Shown: positions 11,541-22,019 of the stretch, one piece after another
Numbering within the stretch: position 1 is the first letter of the stretch
Layout: the number at the start of each line of letters is the position of its first letter
From: Copromyces sp. CBS 386.78
Taxonomy: Eukaryota > Ascomycota > Sordariomycetes > Sordariales > Sordariaceae
Assembly: GCA_030685235.1 (NCBI GenBank)
Contig: MU839087.1
Location: 1 to 64,000, forward strand
Direction of reading: 5' to 3'
Length of the DNA stretch: 64,000 nucleotides
Program-made: the position numbers and the translations under genes
The notes under the pieces: generated by a model
The model's input: only the letters and a program-made list of their open reading frames with translations
The model's database searches: none
What the model was told of the DNA's origin: nothing

Positions 11541-14500
11541 ATTAAACCTAAAAAAGTTATTAGGCTAAACCCTTATATTTATTATATTATTAAAGAAAAT
11601 TTTGTAAAAAATTTAGAATTTATTAAAGAAGTAGAATATATCGCGGTTAAAAATAGTAGAGAAGAAAAAGTATTTAAAAAATAAGAAAATACGTAATTAT
11701 CCGATATAAATACGAATTATAATATTATTTATAGAATAACTTTTTAAATTAGTAGGGCGTATTAAATTAGGGAAGAGATTTACCCCTTCAAAAATTTAGC
11801 GATTTTCGATTTTAGTAATTCGTTCTATATTTTTAATAAAATTATTTATTTCCTTTACTTTTATTATATTAATTTAAATAATTATATATAGGCTAGAGAT
11901 ATTTAAGTAGCGATTAAAGGGTTTAGGGAGGTTAACGTCGTTATTAGAGGAAAGAATAGTTCTTTAAAATTATAACTAAAAGAGGTCGCTTTTTACGTTA
12001 ATTTCGCTACTAATTTTATTTCCTATATTTAATTACGAAAATAGGGTTTTTATTAAGATTATTACCCTTTTAATAATTATTTGAAGAAAGTTAATAGATT
12101 ATTCTTTTATTATTTAAATATTATTTATAATTAAACGGTTATAGAAATTATCTTCCTTTTATTTACTAGAACTTCGTTCGTAATACGTCGATATAAGATT
12201 ACTTCCTATATTCAATACCTATTAAAGTAAATAGTAAATATTTAATATTTACGATTTGGGTACCTAAGACTATAAGTATTCGACTATCTATAAAACGTTA
12301 ATAGAGTACGGATCTATAATATACTATTAATTAAATACGACGCGTACGCTATAGTAAAGATTAAGCGACAAGTTTACTATATACTTAGAGACCGCGGCTA
12401 TAAATTAAGGGAAAGATTCGTAACAGATTTCTTCGAATTTAATGAAGGAAGTAACGGAATTAAATATCTCCTCTTTATTATATACCGTTAGTCTAATTAT
12501 ATTTAGGACTACTACTTATTTAATTGTTAAGTAGTTACTATCGCTATTACGCTAATATCCTATATTAATATATTTAAATAGCGGTATAATATTAGCGTTA
12601 AACCCTTCGAATTCGATAACGAATTTATAAATAATAAAATCTAATAAAAATTATTATAATAAAGAACGATAATTAAACTTTCTACTCCTAATATATAAGT
12701 ATAAAATAGTAGGGTAGAGCGTTTAGGGGGTATAGTTAAGGAAAGATATAATATTATATTAATAAATTCGAAATTTCTAATTAATTTATAACTAAAAATT
12801 ACTACCGTAATTATTTATCTTATTAATAAATCCCCTTAATACCTTTACAATTAGAAATCTCTATTTAAACGGTTTTATACTTATATTGCTTAATAATACG
12901 GTTATTAAGAGGTATATAAACTAGATCTAAGTCACTTCAAAGTCTATAGCTATAAAGCTTTTATAATAACGAATACCGCCCAAAAAAAAAAGAAACGGCG
13001 TTAAAAGCATTTACTTAAAATATAAATAAGTTTCTTCATCGGTTATTCAACGACTTTAATCTACCGTATATAAAATCCGTATACAAACCGGATTATTTAA
13101 ATTAAAAATATAATTTTTAATGAAGAAATTACGTATAACCTAAATTTTAAGAAGCTAAAAAAGGACTTATAGATTAATAACGAAGAGTTGGCAGACTTAC
13201 TCAATAAATTCGACGAACTATACAATTAATCTTCGGGGGTATTCGAACTATTAGAGAGAGAAGGCTATAACTTATAAAATAATATTAATAATAGTAATAT
13301 TAAACCGTTACTATTAAGCCTTCTAAATAGAGATTACGAATAAAGTTAAAATACTTCCTAAGAAAAAGATAGTTAACTATAAGAAGGAGTTAATCCATAC
13401 TATATTTTAAATAAGATATTTATTAAATATATTATAGGTACGTATTTATTATTTCTATTAACCCCGCCGGCAATACTTAATGTAAATTATATAATAGACT
13501 AAGTAGTCTATAAATACTCGTATTAATAAGAACCTTAGGAAGCTGTATTTAACGTTAGGAAACTATCCTAATTAATCTTTAAAACAATAAGGAAGATTAT
13601 TATTAAAGCGGAGGTACGTTAGCTAATTACTAAACTAAGCTAATTTAATAGAGTTTATCGACGGAATTTACCCCCGGTACCTAAGTATTATAGCGATCTA
13701 AATAACTACTTATTGGGCCAATTCTTTAAAGAAGTAGAAAAAACCTATCTATAGAATTATAAAAATATAAAAACGTAGATCGAAGTTAGTAGGAATATAC
13801 TACAGTTACGAAGTAAATAGATTTTCGATTATATATAAGTATATATCTATAAATTCAATAAGAATAGGACGTTTAATAAGTATAAAGTACAGTTCGTCGT
13901 AAGAGGCGATTAATAAAATAAGAATAGTATAAATACGTACGCTTTTACCCTAGTAAGGAAGTCGTTTAAATCTATTATCGCTCTCGTTATAAAATTTAAT
14001 TTCGAATTAATTTAATATAATACAATTAATACCTTCGTTAATGTATATTTTAATAAAGAGATCTATATACGTATATTTCCTAGGTATTAAATCCTTAGTA
14101 AAATCCTTAAATTAATTAAAGTATTATATAGTTTATAACGAATATTTTATTATAGTAAAGGGAATTTAGCGGTACGTTTAAATCTATAAGCTTCGAAGTA
14201 ATCCTTAAAGATTTATATATTATAAAGAAGAATAGTATTTTTATATTCTATTACGTTAATAATATTGTATTTACGTTTAATAAGAGTAAAATACAAAAAA
14301 TTAATAAATATATTGTAGAATTATAGTCGAAATATTACTTTATAAAAAGAAACGAATTCTAATAGTTTTTAAATATTAAAGTTATCCGTAATCGAAACTA
14401 GAGAAAGATTTAACTATTATAGGAAGCTTATATCGAAAAGATTTCTAAGTTATTTAAATTTAGCTTTCAACCTATACTAATACCTATAGGGCATACAAAA

Positions 14501-15200
14501 TTAATTCCCTATGAAGGCATCGTTAATTATATAGAAATCCGCTCCTACTAAATTAATGTAAGTTTACTATTGTACACAACGGTTAATACTCAACTAAATA
14601 TTACATTCCTAATAAATAAACTAGTATAATATAATTATAATCCTAATCCTACTTATTTAATAATTAGCGAGAAAGTAATACAATACTTTCGAACTACTAA
14701 AATTTAAGTACTATATTTCGGCGACAGCGACCGATTGGAAATAACTTTAGATATTTTATTTGTAAATAATTTAAATAATCGAAAGAATTTATAGGGTTTT
14801 ATAATTAAGCTTTATAGTAGTCTAATTTACTAAGGTGCAACTAAATAGACCGCTATTGCGACCTCGATAATAGAAGTAGAATTATACGTAATTAAAAAGG
14901 TGGCTAAAAAAACCCTATTCATAATATAATTAATATCCGTTCTAAAGGTAAAATTACTAAAAGATCCTATCCCTACTCTATAATATAATAATAAGTAGAC
15001 TATTAGAGCGCTTATAAAAGAAACCCCTACTTTTAATACTAAAATGAAATATATAAATATCTATAAATATTAATTAAAAGAGGAAATCCTTACTAAGAAG
15101 ACGTTCAAGATCGAATATTTAAATACAAAATTAATACTAGCAAATAAATTAATAAAAGTACTAGATATTTTAAAGTATAAAAGGTTTAAAGAGCTTCTGG
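11541..15200 (+). pseudogene. Copia-1 pol: integrase, RT, RNase H (RIPped)
   Basis: Integrase at about 12280-12720 shows VTDFFEFNEGSNGIKYLL, PFEFDNEFINNK and NSRVERLGGIVKER, the D..D..E arrangement of copia integrases. Reverse transcriptase at about 13750-14400 has VQFVVRGD, the block FNxELIQYDTxNAFVNAxxN in RIPped form, and HYVNNIVFTFN for the catalytic YVDD box. RNase H at about 14730-15190 carries 'FADNLNNRKSLQGF' and ATSTTEAELYAI-like residues. Mature functions are particle assembly, cDNA synthesis and integration; all are inactivated. Confidence 0.88.
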
Positions 15201-15361
15201 GTATAGTAAAAAGACTACCCTGAAAGAAGGATAATCCGGGACTAGAAGAGATCGATCTAGACGATTTAAATAAGAAATTAGGTTTAAATATATAAGAAAT
15301 TTATAAATAGCTTTACTTTTAACCTCAAAATAAGTAAAAGAAGTTTACAAGTAAAGGGGTA

Positions 15362-15533
15362 TATTAGATTATAGGGTGGAGATCTCGACTAGATGAGGCG
15401 AGTCCTAATTACTTAATTAAGGTCTTAGCATTTCCGGGATACCCGAGCACCCCCTAGACCTTTTAGAGCGGATTAGTCATATAGCTAGTTTCTAGACAGT
15501 TTAATTAACCAGATCACACTAGTAAATCTGATA
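15362..15533 (+). repeat. Copia-1 3' LTR (172 bp)
   Basis: TATTAGATTATAGGGTGG...AGTAAATCTGATA. It has the same length as the 5' LTR and differs from it by C-to-T and G-to-A changes, so RIP hit this copy harder. Confidence 0.95.
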
Positions 15534-15622
15534 TGTCAGATTAGCACTACTATACCAGATACAAAATTAGAGCTCCGATATTGTCAGAGTAATAGCTTCT
15601 TTACTAACCTTATATTCTGACA
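15534..15622 (-). repeat. TRIM LTR, left copy (89 bp)
   Basis: Compared with the right copy it carries more than ten transitions, nearly all C-to-T or G-to-A: RIPped. On the minus strand this is the 3' LTR. Confidence 0.88.
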
Positions 15623-15784
15623 CACCCCCCCAACTGAACGATGGATACCTTAGTATTGCCTGACGGAAGCTAGCTTAGTTTTTAGGTGGTCTTTTATTTT
15701 TGGATTTATCTTAGAGTTTTAGAACTATTTATCACTGGCTAAAATCTTTTTTCTACCTCAGGCTTCTTTTTACCTCGAACGTAA

Positions 15785-15805
15785 TTCGAACCTGGCACCC
15801 CACCA
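15785..15805 (-). promoter_or_regulatory. putative primer-binding site of the TRIM element
   Basis: The plus strand reads TTCGAACCTGGCACCCCACCA, which looks like the T-loop, acceptor stem and CCA end of a tRNA. The minus strand would therefore pair with that tRNA 3' end. It lies 20 nt inside the 5' LTR rather than directly adjacent. The donor tRNA is not identified. Confidence 0.6.
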
Positions 15806-15825
15806 GCACACATCAGACTGTTAAT

Positions 15826-15914
15826 TGTCAAATTGGCACCACTACACCAGATGCAAAATTGGAGCTCCGACATTGTCGGAGTAGTAGCTTCTTCACCAAC
15901 CCTATATTCTGACA
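15826..15914 (-). repeat. TRIM LTR, right copy (89 bp)
   Basis: Essentially unmutated copy (the 5' LTR on the minus strand), followed on the plus strand by GTTAG at 15915-15919, the same 5-mer that precedes Copia-1. Confidence 0.88.
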
Positions 15915-16826
15915 GTTAGCAACTGCAGGGGTCATCAATGTATCCTCTTTTTTGCCTTGTCCATTTTATGCGTGATACTGGATCCTATCATCCTACAGAG
16001 CAATGTCCGTTTGCCCTTGATGGTATCCATCCGGCTACAGAACCCTTAACCCTAGTGCTCGTTTTCTTTTCCTTGTACATAAGCGCCCTGTTGTACCTTG
16101 GAGACTGGACTGCACCCTGTGTTGCAGCGGTGCCTGGTACCGTACCTGTCTAGGTGGCCAGACAGGGCGTCCCGTTGAACACTTTGAGGAGAACTCAGGG
16201 GCACCCATGGACAAACTGTTGCTACGAAACTTACGATTCTCAACGGTACGTAGTAGGTAGTATCCTCTATCATGTATGGAGTCTTTACCGTGGAACATGA
16301 TAGTATAAAACCCACATACCTAACTTCTCTGCTGTTATGGAGGTTCCACGGCAGTTTTTCATGCGTTACCGACTCCCTGGTTTTGTATATATTTCGTGGC
16401 GTACGCCGCACTCGTCGTTGACCGCGTGGCGCGCGCCCTTGTCTCGAGTCCTGGAATCTTATCGAGTCCTCCCGTCCCGATCAAGGTTCCTTCCGTTGTA
16501 TGGGGACAACGGCGTTACGTCACATTCAGTGAATAGTACCACCCAGCACGGAAACGGGTCCGCACAAACAGGGGTTGTTGCACCGTTACAAGGGCTGAAG
16601 ATTTTTAGGGGGGATTGCGATCGTCAGGAACGAGCATGACGGGACGGACTTTCCCCGTCGCTTAGAAATGCACTGCACTACTCTTCATCCTACATAGCCG
16701 ATATTGATGCCCAGTGATTCACGTGAACACTGCTTGCTAGTAGTGTATAGGTAAGATAGTCTCCGAGTCTAGACTTGGACTTTTCGACCGTGCTAAATGC
16801 GTGTAATTAGGGTCGTCGCTTGTTTC
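15915..16826. other. non-RIPped spacer, no recognised gene
   Basis: Normal base composition. Overlapping short frames on both strands (longest 119 codons, minus 16052-16411) have no recognisable domain, intron pattern or signal peptide. Nothing else seen. Confidence 0.5.
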
Positions 16827-17064
16827 GGGGAGAGGGGGGGGGGGGGGGGGGGGTGGGGGGAAAAATTTTTGCCACAAAAGTCGCAATTGTTAGCCCCGCG
16901 CTTTTTGGAGGAACATAAAANNNNNNNNNNGCCCCCACGCCGCGCCCCCCCCCCCCGCGCCCCCCCCCGCCCGGCGGCCGCCGCCCCCGCCCCCCCCCCC
17001 CCCGCCCAAAGAGTGTTGCCTCAAAAGTCGCAATGCTTAGCGCCGAGCTTTTTGGAGGAACATT
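16827..17064. other. assembly gap within G/C homopolymers, flanked by a 48-bp repeat
   Basis: A run of 20 G (16834-16853), a gap of ten N (16921-16930) and an extreme C-rich stretch (16931-17006). A 48-bp segment ending CTTTTTGGAGGAACAT occurs on both sides (16869-16916 and 17016-17063) with about five mismatches. The true structure and length here are unknown. Confidence 0.85.
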
Positions 17065-17585
17065 CAATGAATACCGTAATGTACAGGGCCAGGTAAGACA
17101 GAGATTAACGAGCCGAAAGTTACACCACTTTACGGTTCACTTAGGTGACAACGGTTCGGCAGAAAACCACTGTAACCGCACCAAGCTCGGGGCCGAGACA
17201 GCAGCGTGTCACTCATTGCTACCGAAGGCGGATATCCGAGACAGACAAAAGTTCAGTGCATTATTTGGACCATTAGAATGAAGTGTGTGTGAGAAATTGC
17301 ATTGTAAAACGTTGTTCTATCTATGTCGATGTATGAAGATCAAAGGCCTTTCGTTGCCTTCCTCATATTCGTCGCTCATGGTATCAAATGAAGAGATGAA
17401 GGAAATGTCTATCTAGAAATACACACCGCTAAATCAAATGGGAGGTTGCCCCAAGAAACCGTCTTGAAATGAACACCGCCGTAGCAAATGAAGCCTGTGT
17501 GTGTGCCTTTTGTGACAAGGAACGAATGCAGCCGCCCTTGTCCATGTCCCTTAAAGAAATGCTGAAAGACAAAGGACTTTTGAGA
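17065..17585. other. spacer downstream of the rhodopsin-domain gene
   Basis: Normal composition with no recognised gene. It lies beyond the 3' end of the minus-strand gene at 17683-18997. Confidence 0.5.
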
Positions 17586-17660
17586 CCCCCCCCAAAAAAA
17601 AAAAAAAAAAAAGGAAAAAAAAGGAAAAAAAGGAAAAAAAGGAAAAAAAAGAAGGGGAAA
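17586..17660 (+). repeat. C8-A19-(GGA6-8)n purine tract
   Basis: Eight C, nineteen A, then repeated GG + A6-8 units. It lies 23 bp past the stop codon of the minus-strand gene, so it would be a polypyrimidine stretch in that gene's 3' UTR. Apparent lysine-rich or phenylalanine-rich frames here are artefacts of the tract. Confidence 0.9.
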
Positions 17661-17682
17661 AGCAAAAACTAATGACCGCCTC

Positions 17683-18997
17683 TTAGTGATTCTGGTCAAC
17701 GGAAATGGTCCACTTCGTCTGAACCGTAATAACACCAGGATCCTTAAAAGACCCCGACTCGGGGGTCAGCGCAACCTCTGATCCGTCATCCCTGCTGGCC
17801 AGCCTGTTATGATTGTTGCTGTAATCCTTCTCCCCCGAAGCTGCCACAGCGGACTGGTAGTGGACTTCCTTGTTGGAAGCGTACAGGTTCTCCAAGCCAA
17901 TGTGGTCCTCCTCCTCGGCCAAGTGGCTGTTGTTCTTCAGCTTGTTGAAGCCGCTGTTCTTGGTGCCGCCGAAATTGGCCGTGCCATCCGAAGTTGTAGG
18001 CGCCAGCTTGGAGGCTCCTCGACGAGTGGTGCAGCGAGCCCAAAGAGGGCTCAACATGGGCATGCTAACGCAGAGAATAGCCAGGTTAGGCTCAACAGTA
18101 GACCAGAAATCGGCGTAGACCATGGTGCCAGTAAGGTTCGTCATATCGAGGTCGGTGAGGGTGACGATGCGGATGATGGCGACGACGGAAGTGCTGCATG
18201 TTTTGTTAGCATCAAAAGGCAAGCAAAAGGTGAATAGTAGAAAGGGCCAAACTTACAGCAAACCGATCAAGAAAACGCCCGTCAGACCGGCCTTGGTACT
18301 CCAGTTCATCTTCAAACTCCAGACGGTAGGCAGCGGCAGCGCCAGAATCACCAGGTCAGTGACGACGTTGAAGGCACCAATGGCAATGAACGATGCCTTC
18401 TGGCTACCGCACACGGCGTCCGGAGCAGACATGGGGTCGTAGGTAGCCCTAAAGGGACGGCAGATCAAGAAAACCTGGAGAACGTTGCCTGTGCTCCAGA
18501 GCCCGACGAAGGTCATGGCAAGTTTGGTGGCAGTGCGCAAGCCATGGTTGACGAAGACGCGCAGGTAGAAGAACATGACAGACAGCTTGACGGTGGTGAT
18601 GCATGTGGCAAAGACGAGTTCGTACGAGATCAACAGCTTGAGGAGAGGAATCAGGTTCATGTAGGTTTCTGTCATGGGATAGCCAACACCCATTCCTATC
18701 CCTGTGATGCAACTTTGTTAGAGATATTATTACTGTCAAGGAGAAAGTGGTGAACTTACACAAGCCCTGAATGATAAGCATGCCGATACCCTGAGGCACG
18801 GCAGCAAGAATGAGCCAGTCGTCCCACCATAGCTTGGCTCCAGACAGGAACCGAGCAAACATGCGCATTCCGATGACTGCTAGTGTCAAGCCCACCAAGC
18901 AGGTGTTGATAATCAAGTGCACCTTGGGTACGTGCTTGGGCTCGAAGTATTTTGTCCCGAGCAGGTGCGTCATCTCTGCGGGATTGGGGGCCTCCAT
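17683..18997 (-). CDS. fungal rhodopsin-domain integral membrane protein
   Basis: Predicted 397-aa protein from three exons: 18997-18760, 18701-18257 and 18193-17683. The two introns (18759-18702, 58 nt; 18256-18194, 63 nt) have GTAAGT donors and CAG/GCAG acceptors; intron 2 carries a TGCTAAC-type branch site. Phases add up exactly. Seven hydrophobic segments are visible, in order near VHLIINTCLVGLTLAVIGM, WWDDWLILAAVPQGIGMLII, YELVFATCITTVKLSVMFFY, AMTFVGLWSTGNVLQVFLI, SFIAIGAFNVVTDLVILALP, GVFLIGLLTSVVAIIRIV and the region around EPNLAILCVSMPMLSPLW, then a ~120-residue hydrophilic tail. The DDW after helix 1 and the helix-7 EPNLAI motif typify the fungal rhodopsin-like (SAT/Pth11-related) domain. 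No CFEM domain. Role in signalling is inferred only; many members are uncharacterised. Confidence 0.9.
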
Positions 18998-20538
18998 GGT
19001 ATGTGTATGTGTGTGTGTTTATCGTCGTCGTTGATGTTGTTTGAGATGCCGTATCCGTCACTTGGGTCTTTGCTCTTTAAATCGGGTTCGGCCTCTGCGC
19101 CTTCTTCGTTCCTTCCCTTTTGAGTTCCCCTTGTGTCGCTTTCTGTTTCCTTCTCTTTGGGTCTGCTCGTGAAGTGCCTCTTTCCTGCGACTGCCTTGGG
19201 CAGGTGCTATCGACTCCAAGTGGGAAAGTGGGGTGGGGTGAGTGATGGATGTCGTAAACGAATGTGTGTTGTGGTCAGGTATGGACGTTGTTGTTTCTCG
19301 GTGTTTGCAAATTACGGCTCGGGCCTGGTTGATCTGTGCTGTTCCGTATACTCGGGTCCGGGTGTGGCTGCCGTGACGGGACAGTCTGTGCTTTCGAGCT
19401 TATGAAGAATGGGACGGGAACGGGCGGGAATGCCGGTATGTATACTATAAGAACGCCTGAGCTCACAGCCAACCTTGTTTCCCTGGGGTCCCCTGTTGGT
19501 CTCTCCTTCCCCTTGGGAATCGGGCCTGTCTTTGCTTCTTGTGGGAGTGGTGGAAGTCGTGTGGGCGAGTGGCCAGATACAGGGCAGAATATGCAGTGAC
19601 GAGGGAGGTTGAAGATGGGGCTACTGCTAGCGAACCTAGAATGAAGCAAAGGAAGGTGCGAGGAACATTCCCCGAAAGAAGACTGCAAGGTACCAGTTTT
19701 GGCGAGTGAAGATCACTGCTCGAGCCGGATAATTGAAACTTTAGCGAAGGTGACCTCAAGACGACGGGAAGGTTGAAAATCTGCGCCCATTCCCGTCTAC
19801 CCCGTACACTCGTTTTAAGCTTGTTCCCCTGACGCTCCTGCTCTTAGAATAGTGTATTTTACAGTATTTTCGCAGTATGAGACTGCCTAGGCCTACAACG
19901 AGGTCATTGCTCTGTCGGAAGTGCCTCCGGTGGACGAGAACAGCAGAGCTTTTCTTTCTTTTTTCTTTTTTTCTCTTGTGTCTTGCACGCCTTGCGTCGC
20001 ATCTGGATAGCCCACTCGTTTCCGCCATCTTGGCACAACGCCAGCGTCGCCCAGTGTGCCTGCCTCTTGTGGCTGAATAAGCAGGACGGGCCTCTGGGGG
20101 TGGGCACTTGCCGCAGTTTACACTGACACTGGCAAAGCTGGGCAACCGTCAAACGAGACCCTCTGACTGGGGGAAGGAACAGGACGCAAGGTCGGAAGCA
20201 GGCAAGCAAATCGGTCCGGCATAACTAATCGCGGTTTTCACCGAAACGCTGACCTGGGCTCATGGGATGAAATTGGGGCAACCATCGAAAAGGCAACAAG
20301 GCGTCCGGGTCCCAGTTTGTTCTCTTTGCCCGCCCAAAGTGAAGAAACAATGGGGGAGGCCGTCGATGCGTGCAGAGGACACACACACGGAAAATGAGGT
20401 GACAGTGGCTGGCACCTGTATACCATACACTGTTGCTCTCCTGGCAGGCAGTGAGGGCATTCCGTCAGTCCAATGACAGCAAAGCCAAGGGCTGCAGAAG
20501 GCCAGGTCCACTAAAACGTAGCGGCCGGAAGACGCTAA
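18998..20538. other. intergenic region upstream of the rhodopsin-domain gene
   Basis: Non-RIPped DNA up to the exact left boundary of the Harbinger element. It includes a short TG-rich run (18999-19020) just 5' of the minus-strand start codon. Frames of 60-140 codons occur on both strands without recognisable domains. It presumably holds the gene's promoter; no confident TATA box. Confidence 0.5.
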
Positions 20539-20575
20539 GGGCCTGATCGGCTCGCTGCGCTTCTGGGGAGCGCAC
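20539..20575 (+). repeat. Harbinger left TIR (37 bp)
   Basis: Begins GGGCCTGATCGGCTCGCTGC and matches the reverse complement of 54082-54118 at 34 of 37 positions, with the first 25 identical. Preceded by TAA. Confidence 0.95.
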
Positions 20576-21099
20576 AGAAATTTCAGTACAATCTAGTGCC
20601 CTACAGCCTAGCGAACTAGCAATTATATTGATTTTAGAGTGGTAGTCGTACTAGATCCGTATAGGGGTAACGGCATTAGTACTTTATTAACCGTATTTAT
20701 CGTTATTAACTATTTTGGGTATAGTTAATTAGAAATTTATACCGCTTTTAAAGAGGAGTAAACCTTATTATTCGTATTATTCGTAATATTGTATTAAAAA
20801 TAAATAATAATTAGCAATCGACTAAACGACTAAATATCGCTATAATAACTTCATAAAACGACCTTATAGAGCCTTTGAACGTTGTAGAGGGTATCGATTT
20901 GTCCTAACTCTATATCTAAGCCCTAACCTTCAATCTAATTATTAAAAATACCCTATTAGCACCTATCTAAAATATTTTTAACGACCCAACGCCCGTTAGC
21001 CGTAATAATAATAAGCCGCCTCCCTTCCCCTCCTTAAATATTATACTAATCTAGCTATTTATCTAATTAGGTTAAGAACCGGCTCTTAATCCCCCCCTC

Positions 21100-21513
21100 A
21101 CTTAAATCGCTACTATTAAAGATATTCCTCTGTTAACTTAATTTATAGTAGTTAAAGGGAAGTAGAAGGCGCTAGCGAAGCTAGCGAATAAGAAGGCTCC
21201 TAAGAGACTTAAAGTATTGGTAAAGAAGAGGGCCCTACTTATTTTTAATAGTATGACCGCGATAAGATTTAATAATAAAATTACCATGTAATTTATAGAG
21301 TAGTATTTATATTGCTATAAACGAAGGTAATTTAATAGTGCCCATTCGAAGGATTTAAAAAGGTATAGGACTATTTTATCGATATATATAACGAAACGTA
21401 GCCGGGCTACCACTAGAATTTTAAACGAATAAACGGTAAATATAAGATTAAAATACGGTAGTACAGGGTATAATAATCCTTTTATACGAAATATTCTAAT
21501 ATTAGGATAAACT
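21100..21513 (+). pseudogene. Harbinger Myb/SANT-like second protein, N-terminal part (RIPped)
   Basis: The plus-strand frame has a lysine-rich stretch (LANKKAPKRLKVLVKKRA, about 21175-21235), then a helical block starting FNNKITM, FIE.YL, and SKDLKRYRTILSIYITK. This spacing resembles the Myb/SANT-like DNA-binding domain encoded by the accessory gene of PIF/Harbinger elements. The residue-level match is moderate; the Trp positions expected of the domain are not clear. The frame is cut by the Gypsy-2 insertion. Its role would be binding element ends and bringing in the transposase. Confidence 0.5.
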
Positions 21514-21518
21514 TTAAT

Positions 21519-21762
21519 TGTCACAGGCATTGCCTACTCCTTGTAAATAGATAGGGGTGCTGTGCTACATTAGTATAGCCAGCTGAGTGCAGCTATCTGA
21601 GTGCAGCACAGCCATAGTGCCGCCCTATAGATCCATAGCCACCTATAGTCACAAGGCTCCACACTATGCCCTATATAGTTCTCGTATGCGTATAGGTTCC
21701 TCTTCTAGTTCCTCGTACAATAATTAATATTTTACTTTAATGCTTACTCGCGCCCTATAATA
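21519..21762 (+). repeat. Gypsy-2 5' LTR (244 bp)
   Basis: TGTCACAGGCATTGCC...CGCGCCCTATAATA. More RIPped at its right end than the 3' copy. The start TGTCACAGG resembles that inferred for Gypsy-1, so the two may be related families. Confidence 0.95.
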
Positions 21763-22019
21763 TTTTATTGTACCTAACCTCGCGTTAACGCGTAATAAGT
21801 AATCTTGGTAAGAATTAAGCCTAGTAGAAGATTAGTAGTAGTTTGGTTCTTACGAACTTCACTTCGAAGCGATATCGTATAATCGCCGATATAGAATTAA
21901 GAACCCTAGCGACTAGAGTATCGAACTTAGAAACGATAAATAAGTATTAGAGCCTCTAGAATAACGAGGGCGTAGATATTGTATTATATAATACGGTAGA
22001 AATATTTTTCTTTTAATAA

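Larger units (their letters stand above)
10112..15533 (+). mobile_element. Copia-1: Ty1/copia LTR retrotransposon, RIPped
   Basis: A 5.42-kb element with two 172-bp LTRs (TGTCAGATT...AATCTGACA; terminal inverted 9-mers). The internal order is gag, integrase, reverse transcriptase, RNase H, which defines Ty1/copia. A purine tract AAAGGGG precedes the 3' LTR. The left flank ends GTTAG (10107-10111), but the base after the 3' LTR begins the TRIM element, not GTTAG; GTTAG reappears after the TRIM at 15915-15919. The interior is heavily RIPped; the 5' LTR hardly at all. Confidence 0.93.
15534..15914 (-). mobile_element. TRIM-like miniature LTR retroelement (381 bp)
   Basis: Two 89-bp direct repeats (15534-15622, 15826-15914; TGTCAG.../...TTCTGACA) flank a 203-bp non-coding interior. 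On the minus strand the interior begins beside the right LTR with a primer-binding-like sequence matching a tRNA 3' end including CCA, and ends at the left LTR with a purine tract GTTGGGGGGGTG. That polarity fixes the orientation as minus. No coding capacity. The 19-mer TGACAATTAACAGTCTGAT at its LTR/leader junction is identical to that of Copia-1, suggesting mobilisation by a related copia element (inference). Confidence 0.85.

Noticed and set aside
15785..15805. tRNA gene
   Set aside because: Only the 3' T-loop/acceptor part with an encoded CCA is present and no 5' half is found; fits a primer-binding site instead.
16035..16411. overlapping minus-strand frames of 87-119 codons
   Set aside because: Unrecognisable sequences in different frames of the same stretch; no gene-like features.
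17409..17735. Phe/Lys-rich frames of 67-108 codons
   Set aside because: Created by the poly-A/GGA tract at 17586-17660.
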